A stretch of DNA of 64,000 bases from Lactobacillus sp. ESL0791 (GTDB taxonomy: Bacteria > Bacillota > Bacilli > Lactobacillales > Lactobacillaceae): the NCBI RefSeq assembly GCF_029433255.1, contig NZ_JAQTHU010000001.1, positions 744,001 to 808,000 on the forward strand, read 5' to 3'. Every line of letters starts with the position of its first letter. The first letter of the stretch is position 1. The notes under the pieces are model-generated. The model was given only the letters and a program-made list of their open reading frames with translations. It had not been told where the DNA came from and did no database searches. A program made the translations under genes and the position numbers. Positions 35,257 through 44,059 of this stretch are shown one piece after another.

Positions 35257-35370
35257 AACTAACCTCCATTGTTTAACTATTGCAATATGTAATACTACTA
35301 GTATACCACGAGCTTTTTCTAGCAAATTAGTTTGCCGGTTAGTCTACCCTCGTAAGTATTTTTACGCTGC

Positions 35371-35410
35371 TTGAACAATTTTGAACGAATTTGAACGATT
35401 TTGATTTTTT
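35371..35410 (+). repeat. 10-bp phased direct repeats (TTGAAC motif)
   Basis: Three tandem units TTGAACAATT, TTGAACGAAT, TTGAACGATT (35371-35400) are followed by a decayed fourth, TTGATTTTTT. The hexamer TTGAAC thus recurs every 10 bases, one helical turn, as in binding sites for OmpR/PhoB-type response regulators. No such regulator is in the window, so the binder is unknown. Confidence 0.7.
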
Positions 35411-35561
35411 CTTGAGCTTCAAGTCATAAAAAATTAAGCATTTTTGTATAAAGGGCTAATATGACGCTAATTTGTCGTACTAAAACAAGGTAATTAGTCA
35501 AATAAATTTATTAAAGACTATCTTTTTGGTAATTTTTGACTATAATTCTTATAATATACTT

Positions 35562-35701
35562 CAGCACTTAGAGAGCGCCTGACATGAAAATGTAATATTT
35601 TAAGTGCCAGTAAGAGCTTCACATTTTAATTTAAAGTGTTAAAGTATGGTGTCGATGTTAGTAGTATAAGTAATTTATAGAAAATTGAAGGTAAAAGTGA
35701 A
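35562..35701 (+). promoter_or_regulatory. Structured leader of the P-type ATPase mRNA
   Basis: GCACTTA (35564-35570) pairs with TAAGTGC (35601-35607), enclosing a small hairpin ACAT-GAAA-ATGT with a GNRA tetraloop (35582-35593). Next, CACATTT (35620-35626) can pair with AAAGTG (35633-35638). Alternatively, TTCACATTTTA (35618-35628) can pair with TAAAAGTGAA (35692-35701), directly before the ATG, with one bulge. The two pairings exclude each other, so translation control is possible. It matches no riboswitch consensus I know. Confidence 0.4.
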
Positions 35702-38467
35702 ATGGATGAAAATAAGATTCGCGAGCTTTATGCTAAGAACGATGTCTCAGAAGTTTTTACTAATTTACACTCTTCGGCCGACGGATTAAGTTCTGACGAA
35801 GCGGCCAAGAGATTAGAAAAATATGGTCCAAACGAGATTAAAAAAGCGCAAGAAGAATCCCAGTGGAAAGTTTTCTTCAAAAACTTTATCAGCATGATGG
35901 CAATTTTGCTGTGGATTTCTGGTTTAGTGGCAATTTTTAGCGGGACGCTTGAATTAGGAATCGCCATTTGGATGGTCAACGTTATTAACGGTCTATTCAG
36001 CTATTGGCAGGAGCGTGCGGCTAAGCGAGCAACTGATGCATTAAACAGTATGTTGCCGACTTATGTCCGTGTTGTTCGCGACGGCAAGGTTAGCCAAATT
36101 GATTCGAAACAATTGGTTCCGGGCGATGTTTTTCTGCTTCAGGCCGGTAATGCAATTCCAGCTGATGCGCGAATTATTTCTGCTAGTTCAATGCAGGTTG
36201 ACCAAAGTGCGTTGAATGGTGAATCTGTTCCCGAATCAAAAACGACCAAGTATGCTCCAGGAGAGGGCAGCTATGCCGAAACAAACCTGATCTATTCAGG
36301 AACAACTGTTGGCTCCGGTACCGCGCGGGCAATTGCCTTTGCGACGGGGATGGAAACGGAATTTGGCCGGATTGCCCAATTAACGCAAAAGCAAGAAAAA
36401 GTTGACAGTCCGTTGACTAGAGAACTTGACCGCCTGACGAAACAGCTGTCAATCATTGCTGTTTCAATTGGTGTTGTCTTCATGTTGGCAGCCATCCTTT
36501 TCGTTCATTATCCGTTTGCTAAAGCCTTTATTTTTTCATTAGGAATGATCGTTGCGTTTATTCCCGAAGGGTTGCTGCCGACCGTTACTTTGAGTTTAGC
36601 CCAAGGTGTGCGGCGGATGGCCAAGAAACATGCCTTGGTTAAGGAATTGAACTCTGTCGAAACGCTTGGTGAAACGACCGTTATCTGTTCGGATAAAACC
36701 GGGACATTGACGCAGAACCAAATGACAATTCATTACATTTGGACGCTGCAGAATGAATACAAGGTTACGGGCAACGGCTATGTCAATAATGGCCAGATTG
36801 AACTTAACGGCAAACAGCTCTGGTATGAAGAAAATCCGGATCTGCATAAACTGATCCAAATTGCCTCTCTTGATAACGATACGGCGGTGCAGCCGAGCAA
36901 GGTTAAGGGTGGTAAACCGAAAATTTTAGGTACGCCAACCGAAGCTTCGTTGATCATCATGGCCGAAAAAGCTGGTTTTGACCGGCAAAAGGTTTTGGTT
37001 AAGTATCCAAGAATGCGTGAGCTGCCATTTGATTCCGACCGTAAGCGGATGAGCACGATTCACCGCTGGAATGATCAGCAATATATCATCTTCACTAAGG
37101 GTTCGTTTAGTGATGTGATCAAGCAATGTGATCAAGTCCAAGTTAATGGTGAAGTGCGTGCGCTGACCCAAGAAGACCGCGATCGTGCAGATAAGGTAAA
37201 TGCCGATTACGCTGCTAAGGGTTTACGGAGTATGGCCATGTCTTACCGGATTGTTGACAAAGACAGTACCGATATCAATAAGCTGACAATTGATGAAGCG
37301 GAAAGCCACTTGATTTTTGTCGGATTAACAACGATGAGTGACCCGCCGCGGCCAGAGATTTATAATGCTGTCCGGCGCTGTCATGATGCCAAGATTAAGA
37401 TTATCATGGTTACCGGTGACTCAACTTTGACGGCGAAATCCGTTGCTGTCCAAATCGGCCTAACTTCTGATAAAGCACGGGTTGTTTCCGGTACCGAATT
37501 GGAAGCAATGAGTGATAGTGATTTGCGTGAAGCACTGAAAGGTGAGATTATTTTTGCTCGGGTTGCGCCTGAGCAAAAATATAAAGTTGTTAAGACTTTG
37601 CAGGAAAATGGTGAGATTGTTGCCTCAACCGGTGACGGTGTCAATGATGCCCCTGCCTTAAAACAGGCCGATATCGGTATTGCCATGGGAATGACCGGTA
37701 CTGATGTTGCTAAGGATGCCGCTAATATTGTTTTGACGGATGACAACTTTGCCTCGATTGTTGCCGCAATCGAAGAGGGACGTGCCGTTTACAGCAATAT
37801 TCGGAAGTTCTTGACTTATATCTTGACCTCCAATGTTCCGGAAGCCTTTCCGTCAATCCTGTTCCTGTTTTCCGCTGGGGCAATACCGCTGCCAATGACC
37901 GTTATGCAGATCTTAACGGTTGACTTAGGTACGGATATGCTGCCAGCACTGGGACTTGGTGCGGAAGCAAGTGATCCGGACGTAATGAACCAGGCCCCAA
38001 GAAAACGCAATGAGCACTTGTTAAACAAGCAGGTTATGCTTAAAGCTTTCTTATGGTATGGCTTGCTGTCCAGTGCCATTTCGGTTGGAGCTTACTTCTT
38101 CGTTAACTTCCAGAACGGTTGGCCTAAGGGTGTTCCGCTTGCTGCCAGTGGTCCGGTTTATATGCGGGCAACCACGATGGTTCTGGGCTCAATTGTCTTT
38201 AGTCAGATTGCCAATGTTTTGAATTGTCGGACAAACCGGGTGTCACTCTTTAAGAAGGGAATATTCAGCAACAAGAATATCTGGTATGGAATTGTTTTTG
38301 AAATCTTCCTCTTCTTCCTGTTGACGGTAACGCCTGGGTTACAGGAATTATTTAACACAACAAGGCTGCTTGGCTCAGACTGGCTGTTTCTCTTCTGCCT
38401 GCCAATTCCGTTGGTATTAATTGAGGAAGCAAGAAAATGGCTTTTCTACCACAAAACTAACAAATAG
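35702..38467 (+). CDS. P-type cation-transporting ATPase (type II)
   Basis: A 921-residue P2-type ATPase with an N-terminal cation-ATPase domain, A domain, P/N domains and C-terminal membrane domain. The phosphorylated Asp331 lies in CSDKTGTLT, and the hinge is GDGVNDAP. The A-domain loop reads NGES (172-175) rather than the usual TGES. The M4 ion-binding segment is FIPEGLLPTVT (286-296), closer to the PEGLL of Na,K-ATPase-like pumps than to the PEGLP of calcium pumps. The ion is therefore uncertain: sodium, potassium-linked or calcium. It has a long structured leader and is followed by a terminator. Confidence 0.9.
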   Translation: MDENKIRELYAKNDVSEVFTNLHSSADGLSSDEAAKRLEKYGPNEIKKAQEESQWKVFFKNFISMMAILLWISGLVAIFSGTLELGIAIWMVNVINGLFSYWQERAAKRATDALNSMLPTYVRVVRDGKVSQIDSKQLVPGDVFLLQAGNAIPADARIISASSMQVDQSALNGESVPESKTTKYAPGEGSYAETNLIYSGTTVGSGTARAIAFATGMETEFGRIAQLTQKQEKVDSPLTRELDRLTKQLSIIAVSIGVVFMLAAILFVHYPFAKAFIFSLGMIVAFIPEGLLPTVTLSLAQGVRRMAKKHALVKELNSVETLGETTVICSDKTGTLTQNQMTIHYIWTLQNEYKVTGNGYVNNGQIELNGKQLWYEENPDLHKLIQIASLDNDTAVQPSKVKGGKPKILGTPTEASLIIMAEKAGFDRQKVLVKYPRMRELPFDSDRKRMSTIHRWNDQQYIIFTKGSFSDVIKQCDQVQVNGEVRALTQEDRDRADKVNADYAAKGLRSMAMSYRIVDKDSTDINKLTIDEAESHLIFVGLTTMSDPPRPEIYNAVRRCHDAKIKIIMVTGDSTLTAKSVAVQIGLTSDKARVVSGTELEAMSDSDLREALKGEIIFARVAPEQKYKVVKTLQENGEIVASTGDGVNDAPALKQADIGIAMGMTGTDVAKDAANIVLTDDNFASIVAAIEEGRAVYSNIRKFLTYILTSNVPEAFPSILFLFSAGAIPLPMTVMQILTVDLGTDMLPALGLGAEASDPDVMNQAPRKRNEHLLNKQVMLKAFLWYGLLSSAISVGAYFFVNFQNGWPKGVPLAASGPVYMRATTMVLGSIVFSQIANVLNCRTNRVSLFKKGIFSNKNIWYGIVFEIFLFFLLTVTPGLQELFNTTRLLGSDWLFLFCLPIPLVLIEEARKWLFYHKTNK

Positions 38468-38477
38468 TAAAAAGAAG

Positions 38478-38508
38478 AATCGCTTATGTTTATAAGCGGT
38501 TTTTTTAT
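38478..38508 (+). terminator. Terminator after the P-type ATPase
   Basis: AATCGCTTAT (38479-38488) pairs with ATAAGCGGTT (38492-38501) with one G-T pair, followed by T residues. Confidence 0.8.
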
Positions 38509-38558
38509 GCTAAAATTAAGTTTTAAGAAGATGAGTGATTTTTAGTAAGGATGATTGG

Positions 38559-39773
38559 ATGAAAGAAGCAAAAAATCATAAAAAACAAACTGTTTTTAAG
38601 CAGTGGTTTTTAAATAACCGCTTTAGTGTCGTCCTGTTAAACATTCTATTGTTCTTTCTGATTATCTGGGTATTTAACAAAATATCGTTTGTTTTGAATC
38701 CGGCCCGCTTATTTTTTAGTGCAATACTGCCGCCGCTGCTCCTTGCCACGATTCAGTTTTACATTATGAATCCGTTGGTTGATTTCCTTGAGCGGAAATT
38801 TAAGGTGCCGCGAATCGCTACCATCGTTCTGCTGTTTGTTCTGGTGGCAGTGGCTTTAGTTTGGGTAATTAACCGTCTGCTGCCAATTGTCCAAGTACAG
38901 ATCAATTCACTGATTAGGAATTGGCCGCATATTTGGAATGATGCGGTAAATATTACCCAGAATGCTCTGCGCGATCCGGCGCTGCATAGTGTCAAAAATA
39001 ATATCAATGATATGATCAACAACGCCCAGAAAACATTGTTTAGAACGGGACGTAATGCAGTTGAGGCCACTTTGAGCAATATTTCCTCGGCGATCAGCAT
39101 TGTGACGGTGATTGTGATGACCCTGCTGACGGCACCGTTTATTCTCTTCTTCATGTTGAAGGATGCCCACCGCCTGCGGCCCTACATGACGCAGTTTGCT
39201 CCTAAAAGATGGCAGAAAAGCTACAGTAAATTATTGTATGATATCAACTATGCTTTGTCTTCATACATCCGCGGGCAGATTACGGTCGCCTTTTGGGTTG
39301 GAATCATGTTCGCCATTGGCTATTCTATTATTGGCCTGCCTTATGCAATTGCCTTGGCGGTTTTAAGCGGAGTAATGAATCTAATCCCCTATTTTGGGAC
39401 CTTTATTTCCTTTATTCCTGCCTTAGTGATTGCCATCATGGGTTCTGTCCCGATGATTATTAAGGTGCTGGTTGTTTTTGCAATTGAGCAGACGATTGAA
39501 TCGCGCTTCATCAGTCCGTTAGTAATGGGTAATAAAATGGCAATGCATCCGGTGACAACGATTCTGTTGTTAATTGGCGCCAGCGCTGTTTGGGGCCTGT
39601 GGGGCGTTATTTTTGGAATTCCGATTTATGCAATTTTAAAGATTATTATTACGCGGATTTACAACTATTACCGCAATGTCTCACAGGTTTTTGCCGAGGA
39701 GGAAGCAGGTAATGAAGTGGTGCGTGAAGAAGTGCTGGAAGATAAAAAAGTAATTAAGAAGGAAACAAAATAA
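38559..39773 (+). CDS. AI-2E family transporter
   Basis: A 404-residue membrane protein of the AI-2E/PerM/YdbI family (PF01594), with about eight membrane segments, a large amphipathic region between the third and fourth (about residues 105-180) and the conserved C-terminal GVMNLIPYFGTFISFIPA and family-typical LVMGNKMAMHPVTTILLLIGA. Members move diverse small solutes or ions; autoinducer-2 export is only one proposed role. The start is ATG 38559 behind AAGGATGATT rather than the upstream in-frame codon at 38535. It has a charged C-terminal tail. Substrate unknown. Confidence 0.88.
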   Translation: MKEAKNHKKQTVFKQWFLNNRFSVVLLNILLFFLIIWVFNKISFVLNPARLFFSAILPPLLLATIQFYIMNPLVDFLERKFKVPRIATIVLLFVLVAVALVWVINRLLPIVQVQINSLIRNWPHIWNDAVNITQNALRDPALHSVKNNINDMINNAQKTLFRTGRNAVEATLSNISSAISIVTVIVMTLLTAPFILFFMLKDAHRLRPYMTQFAPKRWQKSYSKLLYDINYALSSYIRGQITVAFWVGIMFAIGYSIIGLPYAIALAVLSGVMNLIPYFGTFISFIPALVIAIMGSVPMIIKVLVVFAIEQTIESRFISPLVMGNKMAMHPVTTILLLIGASAVWGLWGVIFGIPIYAILKIIITRIYNYYRNVSQVFAEEEAGNEVVREEVLEDKKVIKKETK

Positions 39774-39818
39774 TGTGGTTGGCAAAGACTGCATTATTTT
39801 TAGGTTAGGAAGATATCT

Positions 39819-40379
39819 ATGACAAATCATGTTGTGCTGTACGAGCCATTGATGCCGGCCAATACGGGGAATATTGCCCGTACCTGTGCCGGGACGAATA
39901 CGGTTCTCGATCTAATTGAGCCGCTGGGCTTTCAAATTGATAATAAAAAAATGAAGCGGGCCGGGTTGGATTATTGGGACAAGGTTGAAGTGCACCGGCA
40001 TGACGATCTGGCTGCCTTTCTGAAATCATTAGGTAAAAATGATGAGTTATATTTAATTTCAAAATTTTCCTCGAAGAATTATTCAGATGTTGATTATACG
40101 GCTCCTGATAAGAATTATTACTTTGTGTTCGGAAAGGAAACCACGGGCTTGCCGGAAACCTTTATGCGCGAATACTATGATCGCAACCTGCGGATTCCGA
40201 TGTCGGATAATATCCGCTGCTATAACTTGGCTAACTCGGTGGCAATGGTTCTGCTTGAGGCACTGCGTCAGCAAGGCTTTCCCAACATGGAAACGAGCCA
40301 CCATTACAGCAATGACAAGTTAAAAGACAATTACAACCGTCCCGAAAGGTACGAAAGAATTTTAGGAGAAAAAAGATAA
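39819..40379 (+). CDS. trmL: tRNA (cytidine(34)-2'-O)-methyltransferase TrmL
   Basis: SPOUT-class methyltransferase that modifies the wobble base of leucine tRNAs. The 186-residue protein has the knot motifs NTGNIARTCAGTNT at 15-28, FGKETTGLPE and the C-terminal RIPMSDNIRCYNLANSVAMVLLEALRQ region. GTTAGGAAG precedes ATG 39819. It shares one base with the next gene (TAATG). Confidence 0.95.
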   Translation: MTNHVVLYEPLMPANTGNIARTCAGTNTVLDLIEPLGFQIDNKKMKRAGLDYWDKVEVHRHDDLAAFLKSLGKNDELYLISKFSSKNYSDVDYTAPDKNYYFVFGKETTGLPETFMREYYDRNLRIPMSDNIRCYNLANSVAMVLLEALRQQGFPNMETSHHYSNDKLKDNYNRPERYERILGEKR

Positions 40380-40771
40380 TGGATTTTGAAAAAGAAACAC
40401 CAGTGATGGTCCAGGCGTTTCATTACGATATGAACGAAGAAAGCGAAGTAAAGGATAAAGTTAATTTTGGCCTGAAAAAAGTCACCAGGCAAAATGATGA
40501 CGGCACAGTTGACGAAGGTGAAGATGGCAATTATTTTGAAATAACGGTTATTTTTGATGTGGCGCCCGCACCAGGAGATTTCTCTGTCAGCGGTGTGATC
40601 ACCCAAATTGTGCAGCTGAAAGATTATTTTGGCGACGGCAGCGATTTGGATAAGACGGACTACAAATTGCTGAGCCGGCCACTTGTGGAGTATATTGAAA
40701 CGCTGACTTATGAGGTTACCCAAGTGGCGCTTGATAAGCCGGTCAACTTAAACTTCACGGCTAACTTTTAG
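40379..40771 (+). CDS. DUF1149 family protein
   Basis: A 130-residue acidic cytoplasmic protein of the DUF1149 family found in lactobacilli and streptococci. The pattern is TPVMVQAFHYDMN at the start, a beta-rich middle and LVEYIETLTYEVTQVALDKPVNLNF at the end. The fold resembles SecB/YugN-like small proteins, but no function is known. It is coupled to trmL and precedes ftsK by 18 bases. Confidence 0.82.
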   Translation: MDFEKETPVMVQAFHYDMNEESEVKDKVNFGLKKVTRQNDDGTVDEGEDGNYFEITVIFDVAPAPGDFSVSGVITQIVQLKDYFGDGSDLDKTDYKLLSRPLVEYIETLTYEVTQVALDKPVNLNFTANF

Positions 40772-40789
40772 TTCTTACCGGGTGAGAAG

Positions 40790-43171
40790 ATGCCTAAGAA
40801 AAGAAAGAAAAAGACAGGCAAAAAGGTTCGCAAGCAGAAGGAGACAATTGTTTGGGCAATAGTCGGCCTTGTAGAAATATTAATTGCGGTTTTAGCATTT
40901 ATTAAAATTGGTATTTTAGGCAGGCAGGTTGCCAATTGTCTGCGGCTATTTTTTGGTGATTCGTACTTGCTGGTTGGCGGCTTGCTGGCCTTGTTTGGCG
41001 TGGTGATGTTTATTTACAACCAGCCGGCTCATTTGGGTTTTAAACGCAGTTTAGGGCTAATTGCTGCCTTATTTGGACTGCTGCTGATTCAAAGTGGACA
41101 GTATTTTGCGCGCGAACTAGTGAACAGTGCCTTTATGAATTCCTTTTGGCATGAGATGACAGCTGAATTTACCCGGGCAAGCGTAACCGTTTCCGTTGGG
41201 GGCGGATTGTTTGGTGCGGCCGGCTACCAGTTGTTTTATTCGCTGCTGGGACAGTTAGGAATTAGAATTGTTGCCATTCTGCTTATTCCCATCGGTTTGT
41301 TGATGTTTTTTAACGTTAAGTTTCGAACGATAGTTAATGGATTACAGGCTTTTGGTCAGAAATTTATCAGCAAAAATAAGGAAGCCGGGGTTAAGTTAAA
41401 GGGCAAATATAGCGATTTAAAAGAAAAAAGACTGCAGGCGAAAAATGAGGAGAAGGGAAATGAAAAAGTGGCAGTTTTTCCTGATGTAGCCGACTTTTCT
41501 GCGGAGAATAAAGGTGCAGCCGAGACAGAGCAAGCAGCGCAAGCACCAAGTGAACAAGAAGAGCTTGATCCGGAACCACAGATTCAGATTGCGGCGCAAA
41601 GCCAAAACGAAACTGGGACGGAGACAAAGCTGCCAAAGGCCCATGCAGAGGCTGCCGAGGACGAAAAGCTGTTGCAAGAGTTGGCAAATGTCAGTCACGG
41701 TGAGCTGCAAATTAACAGCAAGGTTAATCCGTCTTATCAAAAACCGCCGCTGACACTGCTTGATGCGGTTAAAAACGTTGACCAGGCGTCTGATAAGGCT
41801 TCTATTAGGAAAAATACGCAGACATTGCAGTCAACTTTTAAGAGTTTTGGCGTAAAGGTTTTGATTAAGCGGGCAATTTTGGGACCAACGATCACGCGGT
41901 ATGAGGTGCAGCCCGCTGTGGGGGTTAAAGTCAGCCGCATTGTCAATTTGGCAGATGACCTGGCTCTAGCTTTGGCTGCCAAGGATATCAGGATTGAGGC
42001 GCCGATTCCAGGCAAGCCCTTTATTGGCATAGAGGTGCCTAATAAGACGACCTCAATTGTTTCCTTTCGGGATGTGATTGAACACCAGGACACGGCCGCA
42101 AAGAAGATACCGATGGAGGTTCCTCTGGGTAAAGAAGTCAGCGGCAAAATTGTTTCCGCTAATTTGGTTAAAATGCCCCATTTGCTGATTGCCGGATCAA
42201 CCGGCTCGGGCAAGTCGGTGGCGATCAACACAATTTTAACGAGTGTCCTAATGAAAGCCCGGCCGGAAGAAGTTAAGCTAGTTTTGATTGACCCGAAAAT
42301 GGTTGAACTTTCGGTTTATAATGGCATTCCGCATTTGCTGATCCCGGTGGTGACTGATGCCAAACTAGCTGCTAATGCCTTACAAAAAGTTGTCAAGGAA
42401 ATGGAACGCCGCTATAAATTATTTGCTGCCGGCGGTGTCCGCAACATGACGGAATATAATTCCAAGGTTAGAGAAAATAATGCGGATAAAACTAAGCCTG
42501 TTATGCAGCCGCTGCCGTATATCCTAGTGGTAGTTGATGAACTTAGTGATTTAATGATGGTCGGCGGTCATGATGTTGAAGGCGCCATTGTCCGTTTGGG
42601 CCAGATGGCGCGAGCTGCCGGAATTCACATGATTTTGGCAACCCAACGGCCGAGTGTAGATGTGATTACCGGCTTGATTAAGGCCAATATTCCGTCGCGA
42701 ATTTCCTTTGCCGTTTCCAGCGGGATTGATTCGCGGACAATTTTGGACCAAACTGGGGCAGAGAAGTTGCTGGGCCGCGGTGACATGCTGTATTTGCCGA
42801 TTGGTGCTTCAAAGCCTGAGCGAATTCAGGGCGCATATATTTCCTCAGATGAGGTGGAACGGGTGATTGCTTGGGTTAAAAAGCAGCAAAAACCTGAATA
42901 TGACCAAGAGATGATTCCTAAAAAAGGCGAAGAAACAAATCAAACCGCTGCTGCTGATGATCAAGATGAGTTTTATCAGGAGGCCGTTGCCTTAGTCAGA
43001 AAGCAGCAAACGGCAAGCGTGTCGTTATTGCAGCGCCGCTTCCGTATCGGCTATAATCGTGCGGCAAGAATTGTTGACCAGATGGAAGCTAAAGGGGTTG
43101 TTGGTCCATCGGAAGGTGCAAAACCCCGGCAGGTCTTATTGCCTCCAGAAAAAGACAGTGGCAAACAATAA
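40790..43171 (+). CDS. ftsK: DNA translocase FtsK/SpoIIIE
   Basis: Septal DNA pump of 793 residues. A basic N-terminus is followed by four membrane segments (about residues 20-45, 55-80, 85-105, 140-180), a polar Glu/Gln/Ala-rich linker (about 225-310), the alpha/beta motor with Walker A AGSTGSGKSVAIN near residue 467 and Walker B VVVDELSDLMM, and the C-terminal winged-helix gamma domain (about 725-785, LLQRRFRIGYNRAARIVDQME) that reads orienting sequences in DNA. It clears chromosomes from the closing septum. Confidence 0.95.
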   Translation: MPKKRKKKTGKKVRKQKETIVWAIVGLVEILIAVLAFIKIGILGRQVANCLRLFFGDSYLLVGGLLALFGVVMFIYNQPAHLGFKRSLGLIAALFGLLLIQSGQYFARELVNSAFMNSFWHEMTAEFTRASVTVSVGGGLFGAAGYQLFYSLLGQLGIRIVAILLIPIGLLMFFNVKFRTIVNGLQAFGQKFISKNKEAGVKLKGKYSDLKEKRLQAKNEEKGNEKVAVFPDVADFSAENKGAAETEQAAQAPSEQEELDPEPQIQIAAQSQNETGTETKLPKAHAEAAEDEKLLQELANVSHGELQINSKVNPSYQKPPLTLLDAVKNVDQASDKASIRKNTQTLQSTFKSFGVKVLIKRAILGPTITRYEVQPAVGVKVSRIVNLADDLALALAAKDIRIEAPIPGKPFIGIEVPNKTTSIVSFRDVIEHQDTAAKKIPMEVPLGKEVSGKIVSANLVKMPHLLIAGSTGSGKSVAINTILTSVLMKARPEEVKLVLIDPKMVELSVYNGIPHLLIPVVTDAKLAANALQKVVKEMERRYKLFAAGGVRNMTEYNSKVRENNADKTKPVMQPLPYILVVVDELSDLMMVGGHDVEGAIVRLGQMARAAGIHMILATQRPSVDVITGLIKANIPSRISFAVSSGIDSRTILDQTGAEKLLGRGDMLYLPIGASKPERIQGAYISSDEVERVIAWVKKQQKPEYDQEMIPKKGEETNQTAAADDQDEFYQEAVALVRKQQTASVSLLQRRFRIGYNRAARIVDQMEAKGVVGPSEGAKPRQVLLPPEKDSGKQ

Positions 43172-43271
43172 AGTTTTAAGAAATTTATAGATAGCATAAT
43201 TTGCACTTAATTTAAGTGTAATTAATGGTAAAATGATTTTATAAAGGCTTAAGACTAGAGGAATGTGGTTG

Positions 43272-44000
43272 ATGAAAAGAGCAATCGTTTTTGGTGCAAC
43301 TGGCGGGATCGGCAGGGCAATTTGTTCTGACCTAGCAGCAGATGGCTGGTCGCTTTACCTTCATTGCAATCAAAAGTGGGATGAAGCAGTAAAAATGGGT
43401 CGCGAGTTGATGTGCAGCTACCCTCAGCAGGATTTTATCCCGGTTAAACTGGATTTTGCAGTTAGCGATACGGACTTACTGGCTTTTACTAAAAATTTAT
43501 TAACTATCAATGCAGCTGTTTTTGCTCAGGGAATTACGGATTATAATTTTATTGCCGACCAAAAGATGGCAGTGATTGAACAGATTATTCAGACTAATCT
43601 GCTTGTTCCAATTAAGCTGACGCATTTGCTGGAATCGGTCTTGGTTAAAAATGATTTTAGCCGCATTGTTTATCTGGGATCCGTGTATGGCGGTGAAGGC
43701 AGTGCCCTTGAGGCAGTTTACAGTGCCAGCAAAGCTGGCTTAACGAGGTTTAGCCAGGCATATGCGCGTGAGGTAGCGTCAACCAATCTGACGGTAAATG
43801 TTGTTGCGCCGGGGGCAGTCAAGACACCGATGAACGAGATCTTTTCCAGTGAAACAATGCAAGAAGTAAAAGAAGAAATTCCTGCGGGTCGCTTAGCTGA
43901 GACAACAGATATTTCTTTTTGGGTCAAGACCATTCTTTCCCCAAGCAGCGGTTATCTTACAGGACAAACAATTTATGTTAGCGGCGGCTGGCTTTTATAG
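43272..44000 (+). CDS. ymfI: SDR family oxidoreductase (YmfI/FabG-like)
   Basis: Short-chain dehydrogenase of about 242 residues. The Rossmann motif is FGATGGIGRAI near the N-terminus, catalytic YxxxK is in VYSASKAGL with the Ser in LGSVYGGEG, and the C-terminal GYLTGQTIYVSGGW is FabG-like. The gene lies between ftsK and rodZ, the ymfI position in Bacillus. The start is ATG 43272 with AGAGGA about 9 bases upstream; ATG 43263 is too close to that site. Substrate unknown; a fatty-acid or wall-related ketoreductase is possible. Confidence 0.88.
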   Translation: MKRAIVFGATGGIGRAICSDLAADGWSLYLHCNQKWDEAVKMGRELMCSYPQQDFIPVKLDFAVSDTDLLAFTKNLLTINAAVFAQGITDYNFIADQKMAVIEQIIQTNLLVPIKLTHLLESVLVKNDFSRIVYLGSVYGGEGSALEAVYSASKAGLTRFSQAYAREVASTNLTVNVVAPGAVKTPMNEIFSSETMQEVKEEIPAGRLAETTDISFWVKTILSPSSGYLTGQTIYVSGGWLL

Positions 44001-44059
44001 TAAATATAAGTGATAAAATGTTATACTCTATATAATAATAAAAATATGAAGAGGTAGTT

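Larger units (their letters stand above)
35257..35701. other. Long intergenic region between pgl and the P-type ATPase
   Basis: A 445-base divergent gap. It holds the pgl promoter (near 35300), phased 10-bp direct repeats (35371-35410), a likely ATPase promoter (TTGGTA 35526-35531, 18 bases, TATAAT 35550-35555) and a leader of about 140 nt with competing helices. It has no ORF with a ribosome binding site and no tRNA-like sequence. Confidence 0.7.

Noticed and set aside
35484..35520. GTCAAA/GACTA motifs as a possible CtsR box before the ATPase
   Set aside because: The heptad spacing and sequence do not fit the CtsR consensus, and the downstream gene is an ion pump.
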